From contig NW_002060948.1 of the NCBI RefSeq assembly GCF_000150275.1, positions 1,291,328-1,355,327 of the forward strand: DNA of 64,000 nt, written 5' to 3'. The notes beneath the pieces were generated by a model. The model made no database searches, was not told the origin of the DNA, and was given only the letters and a program-made list of their open reading frames with translations. Every line of letters starts with the position of its first letter. The first letter of the stretch is position 1. Positions 1 through 12,848 of this stretch are shown here, in pieces. This DNA is from Trichoplax adhaerens (Eukaryota > Placozoa > Uniplacotomia > Trichoplacea > Trichoplacidae). The translations under genes and the position numbers were made by a program.

Positions 1-3000
1 GTAATACTTCGTAATCAGAATTGCTATGTAATATTTGACCAGCTACGTTTAAAACGGTCCATGTAGTTGCTTTCGAATTTCCGCAATCGCAATTAAATAG
101 GGCAGATTCTCCAAGTTTTGCTAAGACATCCACAGGTGGAATTATAAACATTGGAAATGCAATTTCTTTGAAAGAGAGTAGAAATAATATTATCAAAATT
201 CTTAACGTTATCAAAAACATGTAAAAGCATCAGGGGCTTAACAGCTACAGCATTGTAAGTATAAAACTTGTATAAAATAAAATTAATAACTTTCATGTAC
301 CATACCTGCAACTTGGACCGTAGTATTACTTCTGACAGTTCCGGCGATGTTTGACACTAAGCACTCATAAACTACATTATTATTACGGTAAGATACTTTA
401 TCAATAGTGTAGGTGTTTGTAGTGCTTCTTAGTAACCCATCACCATATATCTTAAACGTAGGTTTTGGTAATGCAATTGGCATTTCGCATGTAATGATCG
501 CCTTTGTTCCCCAAGCAATATTGAGGATTCGACTTTTGCGAATAGGTCTAATATCTGTAATAACACATAAGATAATTTTAAACTATAAAAGAATAACCCA
601 AAATTTTGATATTTAAAAATTTGAAAAATCGGTGTAATGAAACTGGATATTTAAAAGCCATTATTAAAAAATTCAATTTTACACATACAAGCTATTCGCA
701 AGGTAGCTTTTGCGACGGCCGTGCCAACAGCATTTTGTCCAATGCATGTATACTCTCCTTCATCAGCGCTATCAAAGTTACTTATTCTTAACGAATTATT
801 GCTAAATATCTCAGTCTTGTTATTGCGATCGATTCTTGTATTATTAAAGTACCATAAGACTGTAAATTCGTTGGCTTTAAATACACAGTCTAAAATCCCA
901 ATCTTCCCTTTAGCTATGACAGCATTTTCAGGTCGTCGAAAAATAACTGGTCTTCCTACAATGGAAAAAGCAACAGAAATTATAAGCAAGGGCTAAGTTC
1001 AAATATAATCAATTAAATTTGATTAAATAACTATTTAAGTATACAGCTTAAAAAAGACCATACCTGTAACTACTAAGTTGAACGAATTACTATTTTTTCT
1101 ACCGTAGCTATTCGAAACTTGACAGTAGTATTCTCCACTATCGGCCACCAGCAATTGGTTAATAATAATCTTATTTTCAGCTAGAACAATTCTACCATCA
1201 GCCGTAATGGTTCTGTTATTTCGCAACCAACTATATCTTACTCTGGAGGCTCCGGGAGTGTTACAATCCATTTCGATTTTATCTCCTTGTCTATAATTAC
1301 TAATTTCGGCCTCAATGAATACATTTTCTATGTCTAATTTATGGAAAAAATATCCATCACTATATATCCACAAGTAAATCACGCTTCATAACTATCAATC
1401 TAAAACAGTTCGCTTTATAGCCGTTTAATTATTAACCGTAGTACATACAGTGCACAGTTAAAGCAGCAATCTTGCTTTGAATACGTTCGTTTTGGTCGTT
1501 AATCGCAACACAATAAAAGTTGCCATTGTCTGCAGGTCTGTCAGCCAGTGAAAAGTGTAACGTACCATTAGGTAAGACACTTCTTCTTCTAGTAGAGCTA
1601 ATAGCACCACTATCTTCTTGCACCCAGATGTAATATATTCCAGTACTGCCAATTGCACGACAATCTAACTGTGTCGGTCTTCCTTGTACTGCGGTTGTGT
1701 CTTGCGGTTGAATTTCGAAGCGAAAATCCTGGCCTATTGTATACAAGTATATACGTATCCAGTTAAATAATTACAATTAATCGACTATATGTGTAAAAGG
1801 TAGAAATAAGCAGAAAAGTACGTAATAATATTTTAAAAGTAGTTTAAGGTAAGTATGGACATTTATGTTTATCACCGAGTCGGAAGATCAGATATTAGCA
1901 TACATAAAAGCGCAAGTTGAGGTACAGTAAAAATTGAACTATTTTTGAAATCTGAAGATAAAGTTGCCACATAAGCATATTTGTATGAGCGTTCTAGGCA
2001 ATGGAGATAAAATAAGTGATTTCGTTTTGATGGATACGCGTATACAGTTATTAAAATGATGATTGTCTATTGTCACCTCATGATCTTATACACATATCAA
2101 GAAAATAGATAGCGGATCGACTAAAAGAACGATGAAGCATGCAGTAAAACTTGAATGCTAATAATTGCATCGTGTAGTACCGAGGACTATGCATCAGTTC
2201 AAAATGTTAATAGTTCACTGACACTATCTATCATAGTTCAACTCTAACCCGTTAATGTTTTAATCCGTTGCGTTTCTATGTAATTAATACAGTAATAACG
2301 CGCTGCTAATACTGTATGCTGGATGTAGCGAATCGAACAGTTGATGCGATAGCTTTACTCAACTCAAGTATAATCAATATTATTATCTACAGTTGATAAT
2401 CCAATAAATCATCCTATCGTCAAACTATCGCAGGCGTATGACAGTGGTAAATTATCACGCTACTATAAATTGTCAGGATCTTCGCATGTAGATCGTTAAG
2501 AGTAAGCAATTCATGTATCATTATAATAAATCGATCGTCATTCTTAGCTATCCCGTATACAGCTCATATCTCTTATGGTGAATAATTAATTAACAGAATC
2601 TGTACAAGTCTGTTTGCATAATAGTGTATAATATGTCTTGTACTGTATAGTGCATTAATGAATGGTATATTTAATAATATTAATATCAAGATTGTTATCA
2701 TAATTTCACACGCTATTGTCAGTTTTCAAAAGGGACACGGAAACAACAATAATTATAATTTATTGAAGTCTTAATAACTGGCCTTGAGGATGTATTAAAG
2801 CATCAACCAGCATAACGCATAAGTGCGTTAACTTATAATAACATCCTTCAATTTTAAAAGCAACTTATGTAATGTCGACTGCTGTGCTTTCAGTCAACGA
2901 AATTGTATTTCATATATACGAGTATGAACAGTATATGGGTGTCTCGTACATTAATTTTCTACTTTTTAACATTTGCTACCAATTGTTCACTTTTGGCTTG

Positions 3001-4588
3001 TTAATATCTATTGTACTAAGAGACAAAGCATTAAATGTACTTACTGTTAGTTACGGATAATTTACGTTTCTTTTTTCTGCAAATACAGTAACATACAGTA
3101 GACAAAGTAACTTTCATACAAGACCGTTTATTGTATAACAGCGCTACGAATACTAAAGTATACTACGCGTAAATGAAATATTAAAGAAAATTGAAGAAAT
3201 GGCAACGAAACCTATATAAAATATAGAAAACGTGATAAACGGTGGAAGAATATTGTTCACTTGTTTTACATACTATCGAGTCAATTCGTAATTATCGAAT
3301 GCCTATAATAATTGCCAGTCAGTACGATATGTTGGCAATTAGGCTCCATATTTTAAATTTTTGCGAAATCATGTTGAGTAAACTGTGGAAGCGATGCGTT
3401 GATTTTTCTAATCATGATAATACGGTACAGTGTATTGAATTATAATTACCTTTCGTGTACGCGCATTAGTAGTAAATTAATAAATAACATCACTCAATCT
3501 CTTTTAGCCACGACTAGGAGAGTACAACTTTGATCATCGTGATAATTATATAAATAATAGATCAAGTCCGCTAGCGTGCGATACATTATGCAGGGCCCGA
3601 CCCCCAATTATTATCGCTGTACAGTATTGTAATAATATTTTGAGAGATTTCTTATTACAATTACGCACGAAAACGTCATCGTAAATACTAATTTACTATC
3701 AAATCATCACTAACTCGGACTACGATTACTTTTCAGTACTTAACAATTTTTTCATTACCACCCATGCTACAGCAGATCGTGACGTCAAAGGGCACCTTCC
3801 TACTGGCAATGCGGTATGTGCGGTTACTCTATCCTTTAATGGTACAATTTAGAATGATCATTCTTATTTTATCATGAAGAGAACGATCCTTGCTGTGGTG
3901 GATAATTACAGTACTGTATACCCGCATGTTAACACTAGCTAATCGTGCTCCGGTAGTACTAAAATATTTGAAATTAAAATTATAATAGTTTACGGAACAC
4001 TGCGTAAATAAGTTGTAAATAACGTCAATACGTCAATACGTCAACAACATGTACAGTACTGTACACGTCAATACTGTAAGTATACTGTACTTGCAAAGTT
4101 TAAGATGCGATAATAAGCAAATCGTTTACTGTAGTTTGTTCAATTTCGAGCTATATTAGTAATGCAACATCCAATCAGTAAATTCGATTGAGGAGTAATT
4201 ACAGTAGGATGTCTTTATCTTTTATCTAGTTGTTAATAGTTAGGCTTACTTTGTCTACTCTGATGAATAAATAGCACGTACTAAGTAAAAGCTTCCAGCG
4301 ATTAGGACCCTTGTGCGAATTGTTTCAGTATTACTACCCAGTAATATCGTTTACATTGTGAGAACGTTGCAAACGGATTGAGATAATAACTTTAATGGTA
4401 ACATTTTCATTCGTTGGGTACCATGATCTTCCTACAGCAATACTTGGTAATACTGTACTAGGAGCGACGGTATTGTTAGGATCGTACTCAACGCAGGGAA
4501 TGATGCTTGCGGAAAAATAGAACAAAGTGATGTATAAGTTTATCATCATGATCATCGGATGAATCATCACTCGTAACTGAGTCATCAA
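1..4588 (-). CDS. Ig-superfamily protein, N-terminal part (runs off left edge)
   Basis: Five consecutive exons each encode one Ig-like domain: 1449-1734, 1064-1333, 689-955, 306-554 and 1-165 (last one cut by the window edge). Domains 1-3 show the Cys...Trp...Tyr-x-Cys pattern (for example LWYFNN with DEGEYTC in domain 3, DSGEYYC in domain 2). Domain 4 has both cysteines (IITC, YECLV) but no clear core Trp. All these introns are phase 1, so each domain is a symmetric 1-1 exon. A likely first exon is 4444-4588, encoding a hydrophobic signal-peptide-like stretch (MMINLYITLFYFSASIIPC) and ending in phase 1 at CCAA|GTATTG, which fits the 1734 acceptor. That link spans a 2.7-kb intron and is tentative. 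Known for the family: tandem Ig domains are extracellular adhesion or receptor modules. I cannot name the gene because the C-terminal part lies outside. Sidekick, contactin or hemicentin-like proteins are all possible. Confidence 0.8.
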
Positions 4589-6399
4589 ATGATAATGTCT
4601 ATAGTATACAGTAATTACTGTATATATATATTTCCCTCTACATCTAGAAATTCATTGACTACAGTATTGGGTAGCTAATTGCTACAGTAAAGCCATTAGA
4701 TCGAGCAATTTACTACTAGTGAGTGGCAAGAAATAAATCAGTCGAGCCTCTGCAGGATCAGTGTTTAGAATTGGCAAGATTTTATCACTTGCTAGGTTAT
4801 TTTCGAAGGCAAGATTAGGTTTTAATATGCTCGTACGAAGTTTTCATACTATTTATCTAGGGTTCGACCAGCAATCATTTGATGTTAGAATAACCAGATT
4901 CGTCCATCCAGACACGATTGTAACTTGTAATAAAGACAAATCAAATCTAAAAATCATCATTTATCGATATGATGATAATTTTTGTAGATTTTGTCGTAAT
5001 CCGATAGAGGCCGTGAGGCGTCAATCATACTGTATAAATAATAATTATATCCATCGCCTACAAGAACGGTTAATCGGTTAAGATACCATCGACGGCAATA
5101 TCGGCTGTAGCCGAGGTCATTGTGCAGCACATAATGCAAGTGTATCTATTACCATTTTATTTTACTTTTTAGTCCATTTCCAATCACTACAGTATTAAAA
5201 GAAATGAATTTCATATAGCGACGTCAACGAAATTTCCTATTGAAACCCCTTGATGAAGAAATGGCAACATTTAATTTTTCAATTTTGAAGGATCCCAGCT
5301 AACCTGGGAAAATCAAAGTGCACGCATTTCTTGCACTGAAAGAGCTTTGCACGACTATCTCTTTTCTGACAACACTGTACCTACTGCAGGGCACAATCAT
5401 CTACAATTAATATAAAGTTTGTTCAACACGGTGTCACTGATAGTAACGGGCTGTTTGGGTGTATTAGGCTATAGGGTGGCTTGGGCAAATTAGTATATGT
5501 ATGCATGTTCGTTACCCAAGTAATAATAAAGCTAAAGTCTAATCGAATTGATCCGCTAAAGACATTCAAACAGACTAAGTTGCTAGTATTGAGATGATTG
5601 TCATGAAAAGAGAAAAATTTCCGGTTAAAAACAGGAAGTCTACATCGGAGTAGTTACGAGAATAAAGCACAGAACAAAGTAAAAGAACTCAAATTATCGG
5701 GTAGAATATGTCCATAAAAAAAATCAGCTCATCTTTTCCTTACCTGAAACACCTAGCATGAATAAAGTAATAACCATGAAAACTTTGCTCTTGAAATTTC
5801 CTCTCCAATTTTTAGGCATCTTGACTTTGCTTTGGCTGCTTGTAATGACGTCCAAATTTTAATTTCTTTGAAACTTTTAAAGTAGCGAAAAAATATCGGC
5901 ACCAAAAGTAAAACTAGCGTAAAGTAATCGACTACTTCAAGCAAATGTATGACTAAGTAGTAATGAATGAAGAAGGCAATCAAACTACAGTCTTGAGAAA
6001 GGAATGAACAATTTAAAGTAAGTATCTATCGTCAAGACAAATGGTTTGAAAGATTTCACTGCTGTAGCTGCTTCTACGTACAGTACACAGTACAGTCGTG
6101 CTTCTCGTTGGGTAATCAAAGCTGCAGTTGGGGTAAGCACAGGCAGACTTGGCAAACAAATAAAAAAGGCTATCACAGTATCGATGAGCTAATGAAAACT
6201 ACACAAACGAGCTAAGGTGAATTTCAGCTACAAGAAAAGACTAAAAGCACTCATAATATTCCGGCCGCCACCATTTCTTCAAAGAAGGAACAAATTGCTC
6301 CTTTCCCAAGAACTTTTTTCCCAACAGTGCGCTAAAGAAATTAAATCAATCAATTAAAAAAAAATTTCTTAATGACTGCATGCTACAGTACTATGTTGA

Positions 6400-7080
6400 G
6401 GATTGTACTGTAGCCTGTGTAAATGAAGTGTCGTATAGTACAGTACGTACAGTAGTCCAGTACGTCTTGTACAGTATCTAGTTTTCCAAGCTAGGCTATA
6501 AGCACAGTCGGTTTCTCTACTAAAGTGGATTGCAGGATGGGGTAAAGTCCCAGAATAGCTGGCTATCTGCAGTTTACTGCTCAATGGTGCTTTTTATGAA
6601 CACAGTCGGTTTCTCTACTAGAGTGGATTGCATAATAGGGTAAAGGGACAGAAGAATAGGTGGCTTATCTATCGTTGACTGGACACTGTACTGTACAGTA
6701 CAACTCGTTAGTGCTTTCTTGGCCACGGTGTACTGTACAGTACTGTACAGTGTACAGGTGACAGGTCATTTTGCACACACTACAGTACATGTACTGTATT
6801 ACCTTTCCAAGTATAGCTACTGTACTGTAGTCAGGGACTACCAAACAGAAAAGGGGGGACTCTTTATATAGTACAGCACCAGCACTACACTGTAGTACAG
6901 TACAGTACTGTACCAACAGTGGAACATTTTTGGAGAGAGTACAGTACTAGTGTACCGCGAGTTGCGTCATGTTCAGTAGACTGTGCAAATGCATGACAGC
7001 ATACGGTACTGTAACCTGTAAAAAAAAGAAAATGACTTACAGTACTGTACTGTACTGTACAGTGTACAGTACGGTATAAA
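6400..7080. repeat. Cluster of TACTG/CAGTA palindromic repeats
   Basis: Dense runs of the pentanucleotide TACTG and its complement CAGTA in both orientations, producing palindromes such as GTACAGTACTGTAC. Strongest at 6680-6760, 6785-6830, 6885-6950 and 7035-7075. Several short open frames in this stretch (YCTVQCS-type peptides) are by-products of the repeat, not genes. Confidence 0.85.
6503..6665. repeat. Direct repeat pair, offset 98 bp
   Basis: Two imperfect copies of about 62 bp start at 6503 and 6601. Both contain CACAGTCGGTTTCTCTACTA followed by GTGGATTGCA and GGGTAAAG. The sequence between them is not repeated. Confidence 0.8.
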
Positions 7081-7090
7081 GGATTCATTA

Positions 7091-7130
7091 TTAATTATAA
7101 TTATAATTATAATTATAATAATTATTTATA
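7091..7130. repeat. AATTAT microsatellite
   Basis: About six tandem copies of a TTATAA/AATTAT hexamer immediately follow the TACTG cluster. Confidence 0.8.
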
Positions 7131-7378
7131 TAAGTACAGTAAGAATAAATAACGGGACAGGTCCAGACCTAATCCTGACCAACAAAACTGAAATCATTTT
7201 TGTAATTTTACTAATAGGACAGTCCATCGTAGCATTTGACTAGATGTAAAATAGTCCAATATTCGTAATGCATGCAAAATGGAGTCATGGCGCCGTGATC
7301 ATCAATGCGTTAATGCTGTGAGCCTGTGTTGCTGATTACTGTAGTAAGCTGTGAACTGAGCTCTGGTACTGACGACAG

Positions 7379-7546
7379 TACTATAAACTGACAATACACA
7401 AGATTCCCCTAGAACTTTTGTTAACCTAAATACTGACAGGAACTACTAAAAAGGAAGAGATGTACTATATACTGACAATACACAAGATTCCCCTAGAACT
7501 TTTGTTAGCCCAAATACTGGCAGGAACTACTAAAAAGGAAGAGATG
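7379..7546. repeat. 84-bp tandem duplication
   Basis: Two adjacent copies of an 84-bp unit (7379-7462 and 7463-7546) that differ at only a few positions. Each contains TGACAATACACAAGATTCCC and ends in AAAAAGGAAGAGATG. The high identity suggests a recent duplication. Confidence 0.9.
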
Positions 7547-7949
7547 GGACAGGAAACAGCTTCACTGTCAAATAGTGTGCATGCTTCTTATTTGATCGAT
7601 GAAACGGTATTCGTACAATACTGCTTAAAACCAACTTAAAGTGCAGGCTAATAGCAGCTCATTTGGATGTCAATCGCAGACAGTATCTAGTGTATCATTA
7701 ATTAAGACATGCGCCCCATTGACAATCCGCATCGTCCAAACTAATGAAGCAGAAAAGTGAAATTCTATAGAAACTTACGTATTTGCGCCGTCTATCCCGA
7801 TATGATCCCCTTTCCCGTCTCTTTCTTTCTCTTTTAGTTGTCCTTGATATCCATGATAGTGTAAACAGTTTTCAAAGTTCAAAGGTCGTCGTCGATAAGC
7901 GTGATACAAGCAAGGATGACGCTTGTTACAGTAGAAATTCCTGATACAG

Positions 7950-7995
7950 TATGGACTGTACTGTAGTACTGTACTGTACTGTACTGTACTGTGGA
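7950..7995. repeat. (TACTG)n microsatellite
   Basis: A nearly perfect head-to-tail run of TACTG units, the longest pure run in the window. Confidence 0.9.
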
Positions 7996-10549
7996 CGGCA
8001 ACATTTTGATTTTGCACTAAAAGATAAAATTCATTTCCGGAGGTAGTGTTTTATCTATGTAGAGGCATCATTTTTTAGGGTTTTTATTGGAAATGGGGCA
8101 ACGGCTAGAACTTAGAATCTCTACTGTCAATCTACTTTATTTTTAATATAATATAATATATAGTAAGTGTACGTAATCCTGAATCTGTTCAAACAGTATT
8201 TCAACAATGGTACAGTGCTGTACATCAGGTTGAACAATCAGTATAATCCGGTACAAATCGCTACTCATTCTTCTGTAGTACTTACTGTACTACTTACCGG
8301 TGTCCTGCATTTGGCAAATTAAAGGCCTTTGCATCATCCATATTTTCAATCATAATGACCATGTTATACTTACAAACTAGTCTAATCTGATTAGCGTCAT
8401 CTTTTATTCAATTATTTAGTATCGCGCTAAATCTTGAAAATTAAATGATACACAGCAAGCTGATAACATCCAATCAGTCAAATCGCATACTTGGTATTTC
8501 AAAAAAAGGAATGGAAATGAGAACAGTACAATCATTAGATTATGACAATATTAATTGCAGATATAAAATAGGCCTACGTACATTTGTACAGCATGCCAAT
8601 CGTATCAAATGATTAAATTATACTGTTACTGCAACATATCAAACGACTTTCCTAAACTTTCCGACCAGAAAAGAATGATTCGAATTTTTAAATTAAAATT
8701 TAAAGCAAGCAATGCAAAGTATCTAGTAGTCATATTTGTACAGTACAAATGATGTTAGGCTAGCTGATCTCTTTGGGTAATTATATCCAACAAACTCGTA
8801 TGCAATATCGAATGTAAACTGCTATGCAAAGAAAACCCAAGTTTAATAACTGCATATTATAAAGCGATTGGGTATTTGACGCAGCTCATATGTCGTAAGT
8901 AAGTCAGTGTTATTGTGCATCTTTTATAGATCAAGGATCAAATTGCCAAGTATACAGATGATTAAAGCTCACCTCATATACAGTATATAAAAGGCTTTAA
9001 TACAAAACTGCGCCTAAAAATATTTGGTTAGTAGCTAAATTACAGTGTTATTACGTCGTGATGGTTAGCGGGCCAAAGGTATTCCATCCGTAAATTAATG
9101 TAACATTTAAAACATCTTTCAAAAGAACAGCATTGATAATTCTAAACGGATCTCCAGACTACATATAACATAAATAAACAGCTTAATTACAGTACAGTAT
9201 CCTGACAAATATTGTATGAGTTGAGCAGAGCTAGAGAATAATATCCATACAATCACCCAAGATTAATGCAGCTTCCCAGGATAACAACCATAGTAATCAT
9301 CTCGTAACATCAGTTTTTAACATAGACGATCGGATAATTCTTTTCAAACGTTCGCGATAGAAACTCGTTACAAGGTAATCCTGTAGCGATTAATAATGCG
9401 ATACGCTAGAGAACCACTGGTTCAACTTAGGAAATTCGTGTAACATACACGTCAAAGATTAAGCTCTCTTGAGCTATTTCATGATAAGCTACAACATTTA
9501 TATTGTCAATTCTCTTCTTTTTGCCTTTCACTTTCTAAAATCTTATCCTATTTTTATTTGATCAACAATTATAATTATGATTAATACGCTAATTTTTAAT
9601 ATTAAAATATACTTTACACCTTGATGACCATGATTAGCTTTGCTATCGGTAAAATTATAATGGTTTCACTTCTACAAAGACTTACCGGAGAGGATTTATC
9701 TACCATCAAGACATCCAACAGACTCACAAGGTGATTTATCACTGCATGAAAACAATATCTTTTAGATTATACAACTTAGACGTAATTGCATATATTTTAC
9801 TAGATTAATTTCGATATGGTAAGTCATTAGATTAAATAGTGGAACATTCTTTTATCTGTCTATTATACAAGGACAAAGAATCGACTTACTATTTATATAT
9901 TTATATGCATCCTTTAAGTTATCAATTATTCCACATAAATCCTAACAGATTCAAATGATCCAAGTATAAATTATATGATATAGTAGGTAAGACTATACAG
10001 TTTAAACCTAAAAGATTCGAAAATAGCAAGAACTGCTTAGTAAAGGAAACCTTATTTGAAGTATTCCAGTCAGGTAAGCCTGCGTTTGGATCGAACTTAT
10101 TATGGCTCTCAGGAAAATTGGAATCGCCATTAAGGCCGCAATCAGATGCTTTTTCACGTATCTTTTTGTATAAAATTCTGCCAAAAATTCGAAAGTAAGT
10201 TTTCCATGCCGAACTATACGTAATCTATTCTAAGAAGTATATAGCCCATAAATTGAAATTAGAATTTAAAACTCAACTCTATATTGTCAGCTGCTACACC
10301 AGTTGATGAAGAAATGATTTCGGATAAATGACGCACAGAAGATACAGCTAAGCTATCTAAAAGCTGACCCAATTAATTATCCTTATAAGTAACTGAATTA
10401 ATACTTAACCAAACGACAGTTAATCGTTTACTATTGACTTTATAAAATTGTATGATCACTTAGATCACTTAATCTAGTAAGAAGTTTAATAACCAAAACA
10501 AAAATTTATCGATGTTAAAAGAAAGATCATATAATAAATATCTTTAAAA

Positions 10550-12848
10550 TTACTCAATAGCTACCGCGGCAGTTTTATTCCATTGCTTTCTACCAATTTG
10601 GGCTTGCATTTTATCTCTCTGATCGTCGGAATCACTATTAAGATTACCTTAAAAAACAAAAATTTACTGTAATACCGTACAGAGAGTAGGTGCACAAATT
10701 ACAGCTCCCCAATAGCAATCATTTATCTGAATTTACATGATACAGCATATATTATATCATAACCTTCTTTAGTATATATTTCGATAAATACAGTAACTTA
10801 AATATTGATAACTATAAATAATTATATAATTAAGGTCAAGAGATTAATCAATTGCAACAAGTTACCTGGCGATACCGCTGTACTAGTACGGTCCTTTTTG
10901 CTAATTAACTTTTCAGAATTGCATCGTTTGCGTAGCAGATTTTCGTTCTTAGAGGGCTTTTCTTTCGAATGATTACTAATTTTTCCATTTGTTGCAATGT
11001 GGGGATCAGAACTATTCTTATGATTACCGATACCTTCTTCACCGTTTATTCTTTTTTTATTAGGAGAAGTTGACGCTTTACCTGTAAAAAAAATTAAAAT
11101 AGATTACAAACAGCAACTCTCTATTAACTTTTTATCAAATTTGAAAATAAGCACTGCACAGTAGTTATCTTATACGGCCAGATTCTAATATTATCGAGGA
11201 ATCTGATTTAAGTACGTATTTTTTAAATAGCAATTTCATAGCACTAATTTACATTGATGTGATTAGAGGTAAATTTCAGTTATAGAGTTTCTTTACCTCC
11301 GTGATCTTGATGCGCCACATTACTATTCTGGGCTTCCGCCCCAAAGCTAAATATATCTGTGTCATCATCTGAGCCATCTTCGTCAGTGTCGATCGACGAC
11401 GAAGACTTTACCTGATTTATATTCGTCTCATTTCTACTCGTGTTTACGTCAGGAAATTTAAAGAAGGGACTTGTATCTTTCTTTTCTTGAACATTATTTG
11501 TCATCGATGGTGAATTCACTACAAAAGTTGCACTTTTCAATATCTTGGATTGTATTTTTTGTTTTTGAATCACCCCCGGTGATGGTTGAGGACCATTGAT
11601 AGTAGGTACCGACAATGTTGTGGCCTCAACACTGTAGCGTTTAACTGAGGCAGCATTAGACTTGATATCTGCCAAATCTTCTGCAGACGGAGTTCTTTCC
11701 TGCAAATGTTTCTTACTCTTCAAGCTTTTCCTTAAAGTAACTAAATACACATATACAAGTAAAGATTGATTTATGTATAACTAAGGTATCATAATTCATA
11801 ATGCTTAGAAGATTACAATATTTATCTAGTACATTAGATAAAATAGAGCAGCGTTATAAAGTATTGAAGAAAAATGTCAGTGATGTTCTTCAATAGCCAT
11901 ACTCAAATTGTACCTTTACTATCTGAAGGTGAAGAAGTTAGTGGAGACTTTGTGAGCATAGGTTTTGAGTCCCGAGAAGTTATCCCCTACGTTTCATATT
12001 AGTTTATAAGCAAATAAACCGTTCTCACTTCCTTAATATTTTAACGTGTCATAATCATCACCCTTAATTTGTATACCTGAGATCGTTTTGTATTTCGTAA
12101 ATTCACTTTATAATTCGAATCTACGCTCCCACAACGTGATTTTTTGCCTAGATCTTTTGCCGAAATACTACCAGGCGATGTGCTACTACTAGTTAAAGCT
12201 TGCGAAGAGCTCCCACTCCTGTTACGCAGACGTAAGGGATTTTCCTTTCGCTCCAAATACGACAGATCAGCTTCATCAAATGTAAAGGGTTCTTTCTCTT
12301 TCCACTTGCGGCGTGGTGATAGAGAAGGTGCATTCGCCGAATAAATGCTATCAGCTATTAGAGGAGTAATTCAAGTCGAATTACAAAATTGAAACTAACC
12401 CGAATACGGACTACCTCATATATAATGTTTTTTATCCATGAAATTTATTCCCATGTAACCTTTCAACGTATTATTACCTTGATCAACACTTAGAGAAAGA
12501 TTGAGTTTTCCTCGTCTCGCATTTATGCTCGGGCGAGCGGTTAACGATTGCTGACGAGTAATTTTAGTTGCACGATTGCCTTTTTTTGTACCTCCCTTAA
12601 CCAACTCCGATACATGAACAGGGAACTCTTCCTGTTCACCATCTGTATTAATTTATTTAAAGAAGGTAATATGAAGGATTTGAAAGAGTATTATCAATAA
12701 ATCATTTATTACATCCTTCGAAGAAAGACCACTGTGCCTTACCTAACACTTTCGTTTCGGTAGTGCATTGAGTAATGGTCTGTTTACCAATTTTATCACC
12801 TGATTTAACAAAGGTATGATTTGTTTCACAAGTACCATTGGCGGCCAT
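10550..12848 (-). CDS. Disordered basic/serine-rich protein, unrecognised
   Basis: Seven exons with GT-AG junctions and matching phases: 12743-12848, 12478-12642, 12077-12354, 11920-11986, 11297-11740, 10866-11081, 10550-10647. They join to 1,374 nt, or 457 aa. Start is ATG at 12848 (MAANGTCETNHTF); the last exon ends KQWNKTAAVAIE. The protein is rich in Ser, Lys, Arg and Asn with acidic patches (SIDTDEDGSDDDTDIFSF around residue 340), several SPR/SPS/SPG sites that could be phosphorylated, and many basic runs (LRKSLKSKKH, KKSRC, NKKR, LRKRC) that look like nuclear-localisation signals. I see no folded domain, signal peptide or membrane segment. Inference: a nuclear or cytoskeletal regulatory protein. 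The exon chain is well supported by phase and length; the function is unknown. Confidence 0.75.

Larger units (their letters stand above)
4589..10549. other. Gene-poor region rich in simple repeats
   Basis: I see no convincing gene in this 6-kb stretch. It holds direct repeats at 6503-6665, TACTG/CAGTA clusters at 6400-7080 and 7950-7995, an AATTAT-type microsatellite at 7091-7130 and an 84-bp tandem duplication at 7379-7546. A 106-codon open frame at 4761-5081 (+) and two hydrophobic minus-strand frames at 5753-6176 match nothing I know and lack clear splice structure. A segment at 10090-10190 is open in two minus-strand frames and could be an orphan exon. Confidence 0.6.

Noticed and set aside
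4761-5081. 106-codon plus-strand open frame
   Set aside because: No recognisable domain or splice context, and another frame of 60 codons is open on the opposite strand; length is within chance for this region.
5753-6176. Two hydrophobic minus-strand frames, both beginning MIAFFI
   Set aside because: AT-rich sequence easily yields hydrophobic frames; no family match and no good splice sites joining them.
6665-7088. Overlapping minus-strand frames with YCTVQ/STVQYCT-like peptides
   Set aside because: They are translations of the TACTG/CAGTA repeat; the same peptides recur at 33250-33492, 42801-43043 and 60918-61209.
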